From the NCBI GenBank assembly GCA_905182155.1, contig CAJJAX010000032.1, positions 1 to 34,555 of the forward strand: DNA of 34,555 bases, given 5' to 3'. Positions within the stretch are counted from its first letter, which is position 1; each line of letters begins with the position of its first letter. A program made the translations under genes and the position numbers. Below are positions 1-9,240 of this stretch, one piece after another. The notes below the pieces were generated by a model. The model was not told the DNA's origin, did not search any database, and was given only the letters and a program-made list of their open reading frames with translations. The DNA comes from an uncultured Pseudomonadales bacterium (GTDB taxonomy: Bacteria > Pseudomonadota > Gammaproteobacteria > Pseudomonadales > Azotimanducaceae).

Positions 1-798
1 TACTGCATTGACAACTTGCCGGCGTCCCTCATTCCAACCCTGGTTGAACGATCAAAGCAGCAGAAACTGTCTTTAAAAATCGCCGTCAGCATTGATGCGC
101 GAAATTCTGCCGTTGACCTTAAAGACTTTCCCCTCGCCATCACAAAAATTAAAGACATTGATGTTCGCGTCATCTTCTTAGACGCGGCCAGTCCCACCTT
201 GATTAAGCGCTTCAGCGAAACGCGCCGTAAGCATCCTCTGAGCACCGAGAAGATGGGCTTAAAAGAGGCCTTGGATGTTGAAAGCCAGTTGCTGGATGAG
301 CTGGCAATGATGGCCTCGTTAAAGATTGATACCACCCACATGACCTTGCATCAGTTACGCGACGACGTCCGAGACAGGGTGGCGAACACGACGCAATCGA
401 CAACGATCATGTTCCAATCCTTTGCTTTTAAACACGGCGTACCGGTTGATGCTGATTTTGTTTTTGACGCGCGCTTTCTACCCAACCCGCATTGGGTACC
501 GCACCTTCGCCCGCTCACAGGGTTAGATGACGAGGTTGCAACCTTCCTTTCAGCCGAAAAAGAGGTCGCTGACTTCGAACAAGACCTTATCGTCTTTCTT
601 GAAACCTGGTTGCCGAAAATGATCAAAAGCAATCGGGCTTATATCACCGTTTGTGTGGGCTGCACAGGCGGACAACATCGGTCAGTCTACTTAGTTGAAC
701 GCCTCGTCGAGCAATTTAAAAAGCAAAACCACACCATCCAAACCCGTCATAAGGAGTTGCTCCAAACTTCAAAGCCACTGGATGCGCCTCAGTCATGA
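1..798 (+). CDS. rapZ: RapZ family protein (5' end outside window)
   Basis: The open frame runs from base 1, reading Y-C-I-D-N-L-P-A-S-L, which matches the segment just after the Walker A loop of RapZ. About 25 N-terminal residues, including the P-loop, lie upstream of the window, so an internal TTG at 16 is not the true start. The C-terminal signature GCTGGQHRSVYLVE is seen near residue 220 of the visible part. In E. coli, RapZ is an RNA adaptor that senses glucosamine-6-phosphate and directs GlmZ sRNA to RNase E; in non-enteric bacteria the nucleotide-binding and regulatory role is less defined. Its stop overlaps the start of ptsO by 4 bp, so the two are translationally coupled, as usual in the rpoN-ptsN-rapZ-ptsO neighbourhood. 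Confidence 0.95.
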   Translation, partial: YCIDNLPASLIPTLVERSKQQKLSLKIAVSIDARNSAVDLKDFPLAITKIKDIDVRVIFLDAASPTLIKRFSETRRKHPLSTEKMGLKEALDVESQLLDELAMMASLKIDTTHMTLHQLRDDVRDRVANTTQSTTIMFQSFAFKHGVPVDADFVFDARFLPNPHWVPHLRPLTGLDDEVATFLSAEKEVADFEQDLIVFLETWLPKMIKSNRAYITVCVGCTGGQHRSVYLVERLVEQFKKQNHTIQTRHKELLQTSKPLDAPQS

Positions 799-1082
799 AA
801 GTACAAACCGCGCGGGTCGAGAACCCACAAGGGCTTCACGCCAGATCAGCCGCGACCATCGTAAAGCTGGCAACGCTTTTTCAAAGTAGCATCGAATTAA
901 AAAATGGCGTCAAGGTAGCCAATGCCCGAAACATCATGGCGTTATTACTGCTTGAGGCGACCAATGGCACTCACCTTACGGTTTGCACCGAAGGCATCGA
1001 CGAAACCCAAGCGCTCGCAGAGATGCTCTCACTGATTCAGAACAACTTCGGTGAAACAGGCACCATACCCCATGAACATTGA
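795..1082 (+). CDS. ptsO: Nitrogen-PTS phosphocarrier NPr (HPr family)
   Basis: A 95-residue HPr-like phosphocarrier. The phosphorylated histidine is His15 in GLHARSA. The position equivalent to the regulatory Ser46 of Gram-positive HPr is Asn46 (ANARNIMALLLLEA), as is typical for NPr, so control by HPr kinase is not expected at this site. NPr takes phosphate from PtsP (EI-Ntr) and passes it to PtsN. The ATG at 795 overlaps the rapZ stop (ATGA). The rapZ-ptsO pairing is standard for gammaproteobacteria and supports NPr over sugar-PTS HPr. Its 3' end overlaps the start of mgtE by 11 bp. Confidence 0.93.
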   Translation: MKVQTARVENPQGLHARSAATIVKLATLFQSSIELKNGVKVANARNIMALLLLEATNGTHLTVCTEGIDETQALAEMLSLIQNNFGETGTIPHEH

Positions 1083-2418
1083 TCAGAATCATATCGCAGA
1101 ACTGATCAATCAGCCGTTAACGGCAGAAAACTTAGCTCAAATACAAAGTTTGATTCGCGAGCTTGCCCCCGTCGACATTGGTAACTTGTTAACCAGCACA
1201 CCCGCCATAGAACGCCAGCAGTTGTGGGACCTGTTCGATGAAGATCTGCAAGGCGAGGTTGTTGCTTATATCGACCCGGATCTCGTTGCAGATTTATTTT
1301 CTGGCCGATCAGCGGAAGAGATTGCCCAGGTCATCGAGAAAGTCGCGGACAGCGATGACCTTGCCGATATCATCCAGTTAATGCCGGACGAGTTGGGCGA
1401 AGAAATTCTCGTTGTCCTAGACAGCCAGGACCGAGAGCGGGTCAAAACCCTCTTGCGCTATCCAAGGGATACCGCCGGCGGATTAATGGATACTGACATC
1501 ATCTCTGTTCGCTCAGAGGTCAGCATTGGTGTGGTGTTACGTTATCTCAGACGACACCAAAAACTACCCGATGCCACCGATCAAATTTTTGTCGTGAACA
1601 AACAGGGGTTCTACACCGGCTGTTTGCCATTAGCCACAATCCTCGTCACAGATCCCAGCAAGCTTGTTTCAGACTGCTTTGAGCAACACGTTGAAGGCAT
1701 CCTGGCAAATCTACCAACCCATGAAGTCGCGCAACTGTTTGAACGCTATGACCTGATTTCCATGCCAGTACTCGACAACGAAGGTCTATTATTAGGTCGG
1801 ATCACGATTGATGACATTGTGGATGTGATTATTGATGAAGCCGACCATTCAATCTTGGGCATGGCTGGCCTCAACGAAGTTGATGACACCCTCGCGCCCA
1901 TTTTAAAAACCTCTCGAAGCAGGGCTCTGTGGCTTGGCGCCAATTTAATGACCGCACTCATCGCATCATTCGTGATTAATTTATTTGAAGACACCATCGA
2001 GAAAGTGGTGGCTCTCGCGATTCTGATGCCCATTGTTGCCAGCATGGGCGGGGTCACGGGCAGCCAGTCTCTGACATTGGTCATCCGAAGCATGGCCCAA
2101 GGCACCTTACTTGAAAGCAACATGGGCTGGCTAATCCGAAGAGAGCTTGCCGTCTCGGTGCTGAACGGCATTCTATGGGCCAGTCTTATTGCCGTCGGCA
2201 CCGCCCTACTTTTCAACGATACGACCCTCGGCATGATCATTGCGATCGCCCTGGTCATCAATATGGCGGTCGCCGCCGTTTCAGGTGCCGTGCTGCCGCA
2301 ATGCCTCAAGGCGCTCAACATAGACCCAGCCATTGCCGGCACCGTGGTGCTGACCACCATTACCGATGTCGTGGGTTTTTTAACTTTCCTGGGTATGGCA
2401 ACCTACTTCTATGCTTGA
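1072..2418 (+). CDS. mgtE: Magnesium transporter MgtE
   Basis: I choose the ATG at 1072 (448 aa, close to the usual MgtE length). A GTG at 1051 would add seven residues and overlap ptsO further. The layout is the MgtE N-terminal helical domain (about 20-120), a CBS pair (about 125-250; starts with PRDTAGGLMDTDIISV) and five predicted membrane helices in the C-terminal 170 residues. The pore helix motif is seen as MGGVTGSQSLTLVIRS; many MgtE have GGNxGNQ here, so the Asn positions are Val and Ser. The family forms a dimeric Mg2+ channel in the inner membrane, gated by Mg2+ bound at the cytosolic domains. Coupled to the ptsO operon by an 11-bp overlap. Confidence 0.95.
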   Translation: MNIDQNHIAELINQPLTAENLAQIQSLIRELAPVDIGNLLTSTPAIERQQLWDLFDEDLQGEVVAYIDPDLVADLFSGRSAEEIAQVIEKVADSDDLADIIQLMPDELGEEILVVLDSQDRERVKTLLRYPRDTAGGLMDTDIISVRSEVSIGVVLRYLRRHQKLPDATDQIFVVNKQGFYTGCLPLATILVTDPSKLVSDCFEQHVEGILANLPTHEVAQLFERYDLISMPVLDNEGLLLGRITIDDIVDVIIDEADHSILGMAGLNEVDDTLAPILKTSRSRALWLGANLMTALIASFVINLFEDTIEKVVALAILMPIVASMGGVTGSQSLTLVIRSMAQGTLLESNMGWLIRRELAVSVLNGILWASLIAVGTALLFNDTTLGMIIAIALVINMAVAAVSGAVLPQCLKALNIDPAIAGTVVLTTITDVVGFLTFLGMATYFYA

Positions 2419-2430
2419 AGGAGCAGTCAC

Positions 2431-2994
2431 GTGACAGATATAGAACCATTCAGTAAGTCGCAACAAAAGCAAAATGCGAAAGACATCACCAACCTTGGAA
2501 ACCAACTCGCCCTGCTCTCTGATGAACAACTCAGCGCCTTGCCCTATCCGGAGATACAAGCCGCACTCAAAGAATATAAACGTATCACCAAAGGTAACGC
2601 CAGAAAGCGCCAAATGCTGTACATCGGAAAATTGCTGCGTCACGTCGACCTGGCGGCAATTGAAGACCTTATTGATCGCTATGACAGTCGCAGCGATGCC
2701 CATCGGTTATTGGTTCACCAGTTCGAAACCTGGCGGCTGAGGCTGCTGGCATCGGACCCCCTCGTCATCAGCGAGCTTGGCGAGCGTTACCCGTCGCTCG
2801 ACAGGCAATTTCTCAGAACCCTCGTTCGTGAAGCCCAAGCTGAAAAAGCAGCGACTGAACCCACCCTATCAAAAGCCTATCGTAAGCTTTTTCAATACAT
2901 TAAGGGCTTACACGACCAACAACTGTCGGCCGACGCCAGGATGGCAGCGCCAAGCGCACTCGATGCAGCTCTTGAAGATCCAGCGTCGCAATAA
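2431..2994 (+). CDS. darP: Ribosome biogenesis protein DarP/YjgA (DUF615)
   Basis: 187 residues, the usual size for the DUF615 family. It starts with GTG at 2431, preceded by the Shine-Dalgarno GAAGGAG just after the mgtE stop. The N-terminal half carries the family pattern (KRITKGNARKRQMLYIGKLL, residues about 50-70), rich in basic and helical segments. In E. coli the protein associates with late 50S ribosomal precursors and promotes their assembly. In Pseudomonas-type gene order yjgA lies between pmbA and tldD; neither peptidase gene is present here. The 3' end overlaps that of the convergent nitrilase gene by about 95 bp, an unusual arrangement. Confidence 0.93.
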   Translation: MTDIEPFSKSQQKQNAKDITNLGNQLALLSDEQLSALPYPEIQAALKEYKRITKGNARKRQMLYIGKLLRHVDLAAIEDLIDRYDSRSDAHRLLVHQFETWRLRLLASDPLVISELGERYPSLDRQFLRTLVREAQAEKAATEPTLSKAYRKLFQYIKGLHDQQLSADARMAAPSALDAALEDPASQ

Positions 2995-3756
2995 AAACAC
3001 CCGGACCGGCTTCTCGACAAGCCAAAACCTCACCCCATGGGCTGACAACCAAGCTATGCCCAAAGGTTTCGCGGCCACTATCATGCCCGCCGGATTGACA
3101 GGCAGCAACGACGAAACAGGCATTTTCAATGGCCCTCGCGCGGGCCAAGACCTCAAAATGAGCCGCGCCCGTCACCGCCGTAAACGCGGAAGGCACGGCA
3201 ATAATTTCGGCCCCAAGCGCGGTTAAACGGGCGAAAAATTCAGGGAACCGCAGGTCATAACAAACCGATAACCCAACGGTGCCAAACGCTGCCTGCACAA
3301 CCCTCAGCGTTCATCGCCAGGCTCAAAGGTGTCAGATTCTCGATAACGTCCAATTTGATCCTGAACATCGACATCAAAGAGATGCTGCTTATCGTACCGT
3401 GCGATTTCCACCCCATCAGGATCAAAGACCAAAGAGGCCGCGCGAACCCGTTGCCCAGGCACCGCTCGCCCGTCTTCCCGGCGGGCCAGCGGCAGGGTTC
3501 CGGCAAAGATATAAGCCCCGGTCTCAACGGCTTTTTGCGCAACAAAGGGCCTGATCAAACCGTAACCTTCTGATTCGGCGAGGCCAATCTGATGCGCCGA
3601 TGGCGCAGCCAGTGCAGCAAAATTTTCTGGCAAGAAGATGGCGTCCACCGCACCCGGTTGCAGCCCACCTAAAACCGATGACAGTTGGGATAAACTCAGC
3701 GCAACCTCTTGGCTGCTGCAAAGTTGCACGACAGCAATGGTGACCGTCTCATTCAT
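2900..3756 (-). CDS. Carbon-nitrogen hydrolase (nitrilase superfamily), frameshifted
   Basis: The nitrilase fold is spread over two reading frames. The first (3756 to 3304) ends in TFEPGDER then TGA. The second begins in-frame VVQAAFGTVGLSVCYDLRFPE and runs to 2900. Restoring one base (for example C, giving CGC CTG AGG) at about 3308 joins them into a protein of about 285 residues, normal for the family. The catalytic triad is complete: Glu44 (FLPENFA), Lys123 (RYDKQHLFD) and Cys in VCYDLRFPE. Relatives next to yhdP hydrolyse omega-amide or similar C-N bonds; the substrate here is not known. The ATG at 3756 overlaps the yhdP stop by 8 bp, so it is last in the mre-yhdP operon. The indel may be a real mutation or a consensus error. 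Confidence 0.85.
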
Positions 3757-6700
3757 AATCCGTTCCTGGCTTAGGACTCAGCGGCTCGGTCAAAAGCTTT
3801 GGATCAGCCGGTTTCCTTAGAGATGAGTCGAACATAGACAGAAACTGCACGTTGGGCTCGCTGAACGTGCCTGACACTTCATATTTCAAACTGGTCAGCT
3901 CATCAATTTGCCGCTTAAACACTTTCTGAGCTAGAAAGACGCCAGCCCCCATCAGGGGCCCGGTTGCAATCGCACTGTAGGCTGCATACCAAGGCAAGTT
4001 TTTATTCACCGGTAAGGTCACAATCAAATCGTTATCTAACGTCTCGGTGAGCAAATTAACCTCGCCAGCAAGCGTCAGCTGGCTGCCGGCGCCTGCAACC
4101 ACAATCGGCGCATCGATTGTGACCACACCCTTTTCGAGGCGGACCGACCCGGTCATGCTATTAAAAGCATGACCCTCACTCAGCATCCTCGACAGATCAA
4201 AACTGAATCGCTGGGCAATTTCAGCGAAATCAAATATTCCCAACAATTTCAGAGCCCCGGAGCTGGCTTCCGCTTGCACAATTCTGCCTTGCCCACCCTC
4301 AAGTTGAATCAACCCACGAATGCGTTCCAGATCGATATGCAGTGGTGACCCCGGCCACTCTACAGCGGTTTGGAATTGAAACTGGTCGCCCTCAAGGCCG
4401 GAGGCATAACCCCAGGCAGCAAGACATGCGCGCATATCCTCAACCATCACCAGCCCTTCAAACTTAGAATAAGGATTTTCGCCGGCGGGAAACCAGCGCA
4501 AACCCTCTTTAACATCAATCGTCATGCCCTTGCTTTGCGCAACCAGATTCGTCAAGAGCACAAAATCAAGGTTCGGCTGCACCGTAAACTGCCAAGTACC
4601 ATAATCTTCGCCGTCCCAGAAGACGGAGCGAATGAGGACATCGGCTGGCAGTAAATCATCGCTCGTCAAACCCGCCAGTGGGTCCGTGAGCGCGTCATCT
4701 GACATCAAATTAACCTTATCCAAAACGACCTCTAGTGGCACGTCTGGATCATCGTTCAGACGGACTGTCCCTTCGACTTCTGGATTTAAGAGCGTCATGC
4801 GCCAACTGTCCGCATCCGGATAGAGGCCCAAAGCAACGTCTTTCAGCAGGTATCCAAAGAGGTCAAACTCAGCGGTCTGCACTTTGACCGAGTCGAGACG
4901 TGCCCGAAACGTTTCGGCAACATCGCCCTCTGAAAGCGCATCTAAACGGAGCAAGAAACCATCCCATTCTTCGAGGCTGGCATAGGGTAATTCACCGGTA
5001 ATGCGAATCGAGTCAAAGGCTACGGCCTTCGGTTCATAGCGACCAATCTCAATGATGCCGCCCTGAACCTCATCGCCTGTCAGTCTCAGAATACCGCCCG
5101 CACTCTGATCAAGGTCGAAGGCCACTTCAGACCCATTGGCCTCGAAACTCTGAGTAACCCGCAAGGCCCGGTGCGCATCTGCGACAATTTTTCCGATCGG
5201 CGGTGGCATATCAATCGTGATGCCTTGAAGGTCGCTCGCGAACTCAAAAACAGGTTGATCTTCACGCCCGCCATAGGGCACGGATAGACTGCCCCGATAA
5301 GCCGTCGAGCCCGCGGTCAGCCGAAGCAGGGTCAGATCCAACCAGGCATTAACCGGCGCCATATCAACGTCACCCTCAAGCTCGATCAAGGTCACGCCAC
5401 CGTTGCCAAAAAGCTCCGAGCGAATGCTCGCCTGGCTCGCTCCACCTAAGACATCAAACTGAATTTGTTTGGCTGACAATCCCGCTTTGGTTTCATAATC
5501 GAACTGACCACTTAGATTGGCGAGGTTCAACCCAATATTGCCGAGCTGAATGTCCGCGTGATCAAGCCAAAGACCGGCACTCACATCAGGGGCTCTGATC
5601 GCTCCATCCAGCGGCACAATCACTTTAGCGCTGCCCAATGCCCGCCCTTTGCCCGCCCAGGAATCGGCGATGCCGTTGACCTGATTTCGTAGCGGCGTCT
5701 CTTGAAAGAAGCGTATCAAATCAGAAACCGGGCCCTGCACTTGACCCTGCACAACAACCTCTGTCAACAAACCAGCCTCGGTAAAGGGCATCGCTAAGCT
5801 GACATTCGTTGCCGCTGTCGCATAAAGCTGGGTCACCAATTGCTCACTGAAGATCCCTTTATTCGAGACTTCAATCTGCCCGATGATGCCAGCAGCAATC
5901 GGCCAATCTGGATCGTATTGAATTGCCCCATTCTCGAGGGCAATCTGAACACCATACTGCTTTTCATCTTTTGGACTAATCCGGTCAAGGGACCCATGAA
6001 CAAAAAGTCCCGTTATCGACGAATGCCCCGCCAACAGATTTTCATTCAACCAGCTCGTCGCCGTTTCAGGAACCGTATTGGGAATAAACGGTAAGGCGGC
6101 ACCCAAGTTAAAGTCTTTCGCGCCAATCGCTAACCCCCAGGTACGCAATCTCCGATCCTGGGTCAGATTCATATGGAGCTTAACGTCTGCTGCGAGACCA
6201 TCGACAGACGCGACCAACTTGCCAGAGGTCAGGGCGTAACCATCCTCAGCTTGACGGTAAGCCACACGTCCTTGAACCTTCTGGATCGACCAAGGCTGGT
6301 CATAGAGGCTCCCAAATTGTAGCCGCGCATCGGTCGCATCAACATCAAGGTAACCCGCACCCAATCCGAACTGCACAAAACCACTCAGACCTGCGAGACC
6401 CGGGACAGCGCCCGCGAGCGAAAGCTCTAAATTGGCGACATCCCCTAATACCGTCAAACTCTCTCGAAGCCGTGCTGGCGCGAGATGCCACTGCACCTTT
6501 TCAAGCCGCACTCGGGGCGACACTTGCTCGAACAAATCTTGCTGTTCAATCGTTAAACCAAAGACTTCTGCGTTCGTCGTGATTGCGGCAACCGCAGCTT
6601 CATTCAGCTCGAAGTGATCAAGGTAACCTGCGAGCGTATACTCGGCTTGATGAATGGCCTTTGCACCGGCAACACCGATGGCGCCGATTTCAATGGATTG

Positions 6701-7696
6701 TTCTTTTATCTTGAGCTGCGGCTCCGCCAACAACACACTAAAAGACCCATCGGTTTGAGAAAAACTGCCCGCCAGGCTCGATTGCAATACAATATCAGGC
6801 TGGGCTTGCATCACCCCCCGACCTAAATAAGAGGCCCAATCACTTGATCCAGCAATTTGGCCCGCGCCGTCCCGAGCCGAGACCCAAAGCTCGGCCGTGA
6901 GCGCATGCCGACCCATTGGCCTGATGAGGTCTTCAGCGCGAGCCGGAGACGGCTTTAATGCTAAAAATGCCTCAAAATTCGATCGAAAAATCGACCCAGA
7001 GATCCCCTCAAACCTCGCAATCATCGTCACCGCTTCTTGAAACCGCACAGCGCTCTCCGAATCAGAGACAACACTAAAGGCGCCTGACAACACTCGATCA
7101 GATTCGGTCGTGGACAAGCGCAGCCCCTGATCATCCGACTCAATTTCTATGGCAAAGGGGTAAGGTCCCTGAACCAAAATTCTGGAGGACGAAATCACCA
7201 ATCGACCCGCCTGCTCGAAAAGCTTCAGGTAATCCACCACTGGCGAGCGCTCGGGAATCGGCAAGCCTGAAACCCGCCACGTCCCAAGCGAATCCGGCAA
7301 GATCAAAGCCTGTAACCCGGTCACCTCGAGCTCACGCAGCACCGGGGCACGGCCAATGAAACTTTTAACAACATCTAACCGAATCGAAAACTGACCAATC
7401 ACAAGCATTTCCGACGGTTCAGATCCAAGACTTACGCCTTGCATTCTTAAGATCGGGTCGAAATAGACCAAATCCGCATCCAACGATTCAAACCGAATCG
7501 GCGTCCCCAATTCCTTTGTTAAGCGATCCTCAATCTCTTCGTGATAAAACTCTAAGGCGCCAACTAAAAGTCTGAGCACGGTTAATAAAACCGCCGCAGT
7601 AATCACGACGGCAATCCCCGCAACCCGCATCCACAGGAACCAACGTATACTACTCAAAATGATCACCCCCAACAGATAACGCCATCCGTTGACCAT
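3749..7696 (-). CDS. yhdP: YhdP family AsmA-like phospholipid transporter
   Basis: A 1315-residue protein with one N-terminal membrane helix (about residues 23-46) and then a long periplasmic region of beta-strand-rich AsmA/TamB-like repeats; E. coli YhdP is about 1270 aa. The family (DUF3971/AsmA_2) is thought to form a groove-like bridge carrying phospholipids from the inner to the outer membrane, redundantly with TamB and YdbH. Starting at the ATG at 7696 overlaps rng by 47 bp. The ATG at 7630 (MRVAGIAVVITAAV) avoids the overlap and places the helix at the N-terminus, so it is a fair alternative. Position between rng and the nitrilase is the same as in Pseudomonas. It is the longest intact frame in the window. 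Confidence 0.93.
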   Translation of the reverse strand: MVNGWRYLLGVIILSSIRWFLWMRVAGIAVVITAAVLLTVLRLLVGALEFYHEEIEDRLTKELGTPIRFESLDADLVYFDPILRMQGVSLGSEPSEMLVIGQFSIRLDVVKSFIGRAPVLRELEVTGLQALILPDSLGTWRVSGLPIPERSPVVDYLKLFEQAGRLVISSSRILVQGPYPFAIEIESDDQGLRLSTTESDRVLSGAFSVVSDSESAVRFQEAVTMIARFEGISGSIFRSNFEAFLALKPSPARAEDLIRPMGRHALTAELWVSARDGAGQIAGSSDWASYLGRGVMQAQPDIVLQSSLAGSFSQTDGSFSVLLAEPQLKIKEQSIEIGAIGVAGAKAIHQAEYTLAGYLDHFELNEAAVAAITTNAEVFGLTIEQQDLFEQVSPRVRLEKVQWHLAPARLRESLTVLGDVANLELSLAGAVPGLAGLSGFVQFGLGAGYLDVDATDARLQFGSLYDQPWSIQKVQGRVAYRQAEDGYALTSGKLVASVDGLAADVKLHMNLTQDRRLRTWGLAIGAKDFNLGAALPFIPNTVPETATSWLNENLLAGHSSITGLFVHGSLDRISPKDEKQYGVQIALENGAIQYDPDWPIAAGIIGQIEVSNKGIFSEQLVTQLYATAATNVSLAMPFTEAGLLTEVVVQGQVQGPVSDLIRFFQETPLRNQVNGIADSWAGKGRALGSAKVIVPLDGAIRAPDVSAGLWLDHADIQLGNIGLNLANLSGQFDYETKAGLSAKQIQFDVLGGASQASIRSELFGNGGVTLIELEGDVDMAPVNAWLDLTLLRLTAGSTAYRGSLSVPYGGREDQPVFEFASDLQGITIDMPPPIGKIVADAHRALRVTQSFEANGSEVAFDLDQSAGGILRLTGDEVQGGIIEIGRYEPKAVAFDSIRITGELPYASLEEWDGFLLRLDALSEGDVAETFRARLDSVKVQTAEFDLFGYLLKDVALGLYPDADSWRMTLLNPEVEGTVRLNDDPDVPLEVVLDKVNLMSDDALTDPLAGLTSDDLLPADVLIRSVFWDGEDYGTWQFTVQPNLDFVLLTNLVAQSKGMTIDVKEGLRWFPAGENPYSKFEGLVMVEDMRACLAAWGYASGLEGDQFQFQTAVEWPGSPLHIDLERIRGLIQLEGGQGRIVQAEASSGALKLLGIFDFAEIAQRFSFDLSRMLSEGHAFNSMTGSVRLEKGVVTIDAPIVVAGAGSQLTLAGEVNLLTETLDNDLIVTLPVNKNLPWYAAYSAIATGPLMGAGVFLAQKVFKRQIDELTSLKYEVSGTFSEPNVQFLSMFDSSLRKPADPKLLTEPLSPKPGTDYE

Positions 7697-9191
7697 TAAC
7701 AGTTACCTCAAGCCCTTTATGAAGGCCCGCTTGAAGCTGTAATCTCAGGCAGTTCCCTGAGCGCTGGCTGAACTGCAAAAAGGCTTCATCCTCAATCAAC
7801 TGACGCAGAATCCAAGCATTCGCTGTAACCTCAATCACAAGCCCACAGCTTGAATCCAGTTCCCGTTGAACCCCTTCAATCCAATCTTGGATCTGCATCA
7901 CCGGATTGAACCCGAACAATCGTTCAGCTGCGGCCTCGGCGCCGCTAACTGCTCGATAATTTGGTTCAATCAATCGCAACAAACTGGGTCCTTGTTTCGT
8001 TCTCGAAATCTCAAGTAAGCCTAACCGAGAAAACTCAGACACCTCACAGCGCATCCGGTCGGCCGCTAAACCTTGCATTAATTGTTGGCGAACAGACCTT
8101 TGATCTTCGGCACTCGCCATATCGATAAAATCGACAACAACAATGCCCGCAAGTTGCCTCAAACGGAGTTCATCTGGAATCACAAGAGCGGCTTCCAGGT
8201 TGGTTTGAATCTGACTGCCCTCACCAGAGCCCCCTTTGATAAAGGACCCCGTATTCACATCAATCGCCACCAGCGCTTCCGTTTCATCAATGACCAGATA
8301 GCCCCCAGAAGGCAGCTCGACTCGACGCTTGAGCAACCGTTCAACCTGCGTCTGAAATGCATGTTGATGCGCCTGCTTGGCATCAGGGTGCACCTGGTGA
8401 AGCGCAGGCTTTTCAACGACCGCCGAGGCTAAGTAGTCATGAATGATTTGGAAATCAACGTCGGCATCCACCGTTACGGACATCACATCTGGATTCAGCC
8501 AGGCAGTAACCCAGCGCAGCGGCGCCGAGGCGGTCTCTTCAATGCAGCGGATCGCCTGAGACCGCTTGGAACGCGCGGCAAGCGACCGCCAGCGATCTAG
8601 CAGAACCTTGAACGCCTGCACCAACTCAAGCTCGGTTGCGCGCCCAGCGAGGGTGCGAAAAACCAGAGCCCCGACTTGGCCCTTCAGCAGCAACCGCCCC
8701 ATTGCCTCTAACCGCCGTCGGGTTGCCTCATCTTTGATTTTTTGAGAAACCGACAGGCCTTGTCCAGAAGGCACATAAACGATTAACGACGATGCTAATG
8801 AAATCCTTCGGGAGAGCCTCGGGCCTTTATCACCCTCTTGCGCCCGGACGACTTGCGCTAAAACCGGGCTGCCAACCTGAATCGCAGTCGCGCCGCTGCC
8901 GGCCCTTACGCTCAGCGAGTCTTCATGGCCAAACAATTCTGGGTATCGTGTTTCGTGGGTTGGTAAAAACCCGGCTTGGCCCTGCCCTAAATCCACAAAA
9001 GCATAGGCCAAGCCCGACAATACCCGGTCGACTTTTCCGATCAAGATATCGCCCACCTGATGGGTTTCTTGGTCGGATTCGGTGAACAACTCAAGCAGCT
9101 TTGAGCCCGCAAAAGCGGCCCCCCAGCAGCGGCCTTTCATTCTCGATATCCGAATATCAGTAATCACAACACAGCCATCCTGGATACCCAT
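7650..9191 (-). CDS. rng: Ribonuclease E/G family protein (RNase G) lacking the zinc-link cysteines
   Basis: 513 residues. The N-terminal S1-like segment is seen at about 45-80 (GDILIGKVDRVLSG, AFVDLGQGQAGFLP). The two metal-binding aspartates of the DNase I-like site are Asp311 (LVAIDVNTGSF) and Asp354 (VVVDFIDM), 43 residues apart as in E. coli RNase G. After the conserved R-T-K segment, where RNase E/G normally carries the CPxC-type zinc link, the sequence reads RTKQGPSLLRLIEPNYRAVS with no cysteine pair. RNase G trims the 5' end of 16S rRNA and degrades some mRNAs. Lying between maf and yhdP it is the expected cafA/rng locus. The start could be slightly downstream of the ATG at 9191. Confidence 0.9.
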   Translation of the reverse strand: MGIQDGCVVITDIRISRMKGRCWGAAFAGSKLLELFTESDQETHQVGDILIGKVDRVLSGLAYAFVDLGQGQAGFLPTHETRYPELFGHEDSLSVRAGSGATAIQVGSPVLAQVVRAQEGDKGPRLSRRISLASSLIVYVPSGQGLSVSQKIKDEATRRRLEAMGRLLLKGQVGALVFRTLAGRATELELVQAFKVLLDRWRSLAARSKRSQAIRCIEETASAPLRWVTAWLNPDVMSVTVDADVDFQIIHDYLASAVVEKPALHQVHPDAKQAHQHAFQTQVERLLKRRVELPSGGYLVIDETEALVAIDVNTGSFIKGGSGEGSQIQTNLEAALVIPDELRLRQLAGIVVVDFIDMASAEDQRSVRQQLMQGLAADRMRCEVSEFSRLGLLEISRTKQGPSLLRLIEPNYRAVSGAEAAAERLFGFNPVMQIQDWIEGVQRELDSSCGLVIEVTANAWILRQLIEDEAFLQFSQRSGNCLRLQLQAGLHKGLEVTVNGQRMALSVGGDHFE

Positions 9192-9240
9192 AACCTGCGG
9201 CCAAGCAATATCCTAAAATGATTGATGTGTTTGATTTGAT

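Noticed and set aside
1746-2360. A 204-codon open frame opposite mgtE.
   Set aside because: It is a shadow of the strongly conserved MgtE frame and shows no family features.
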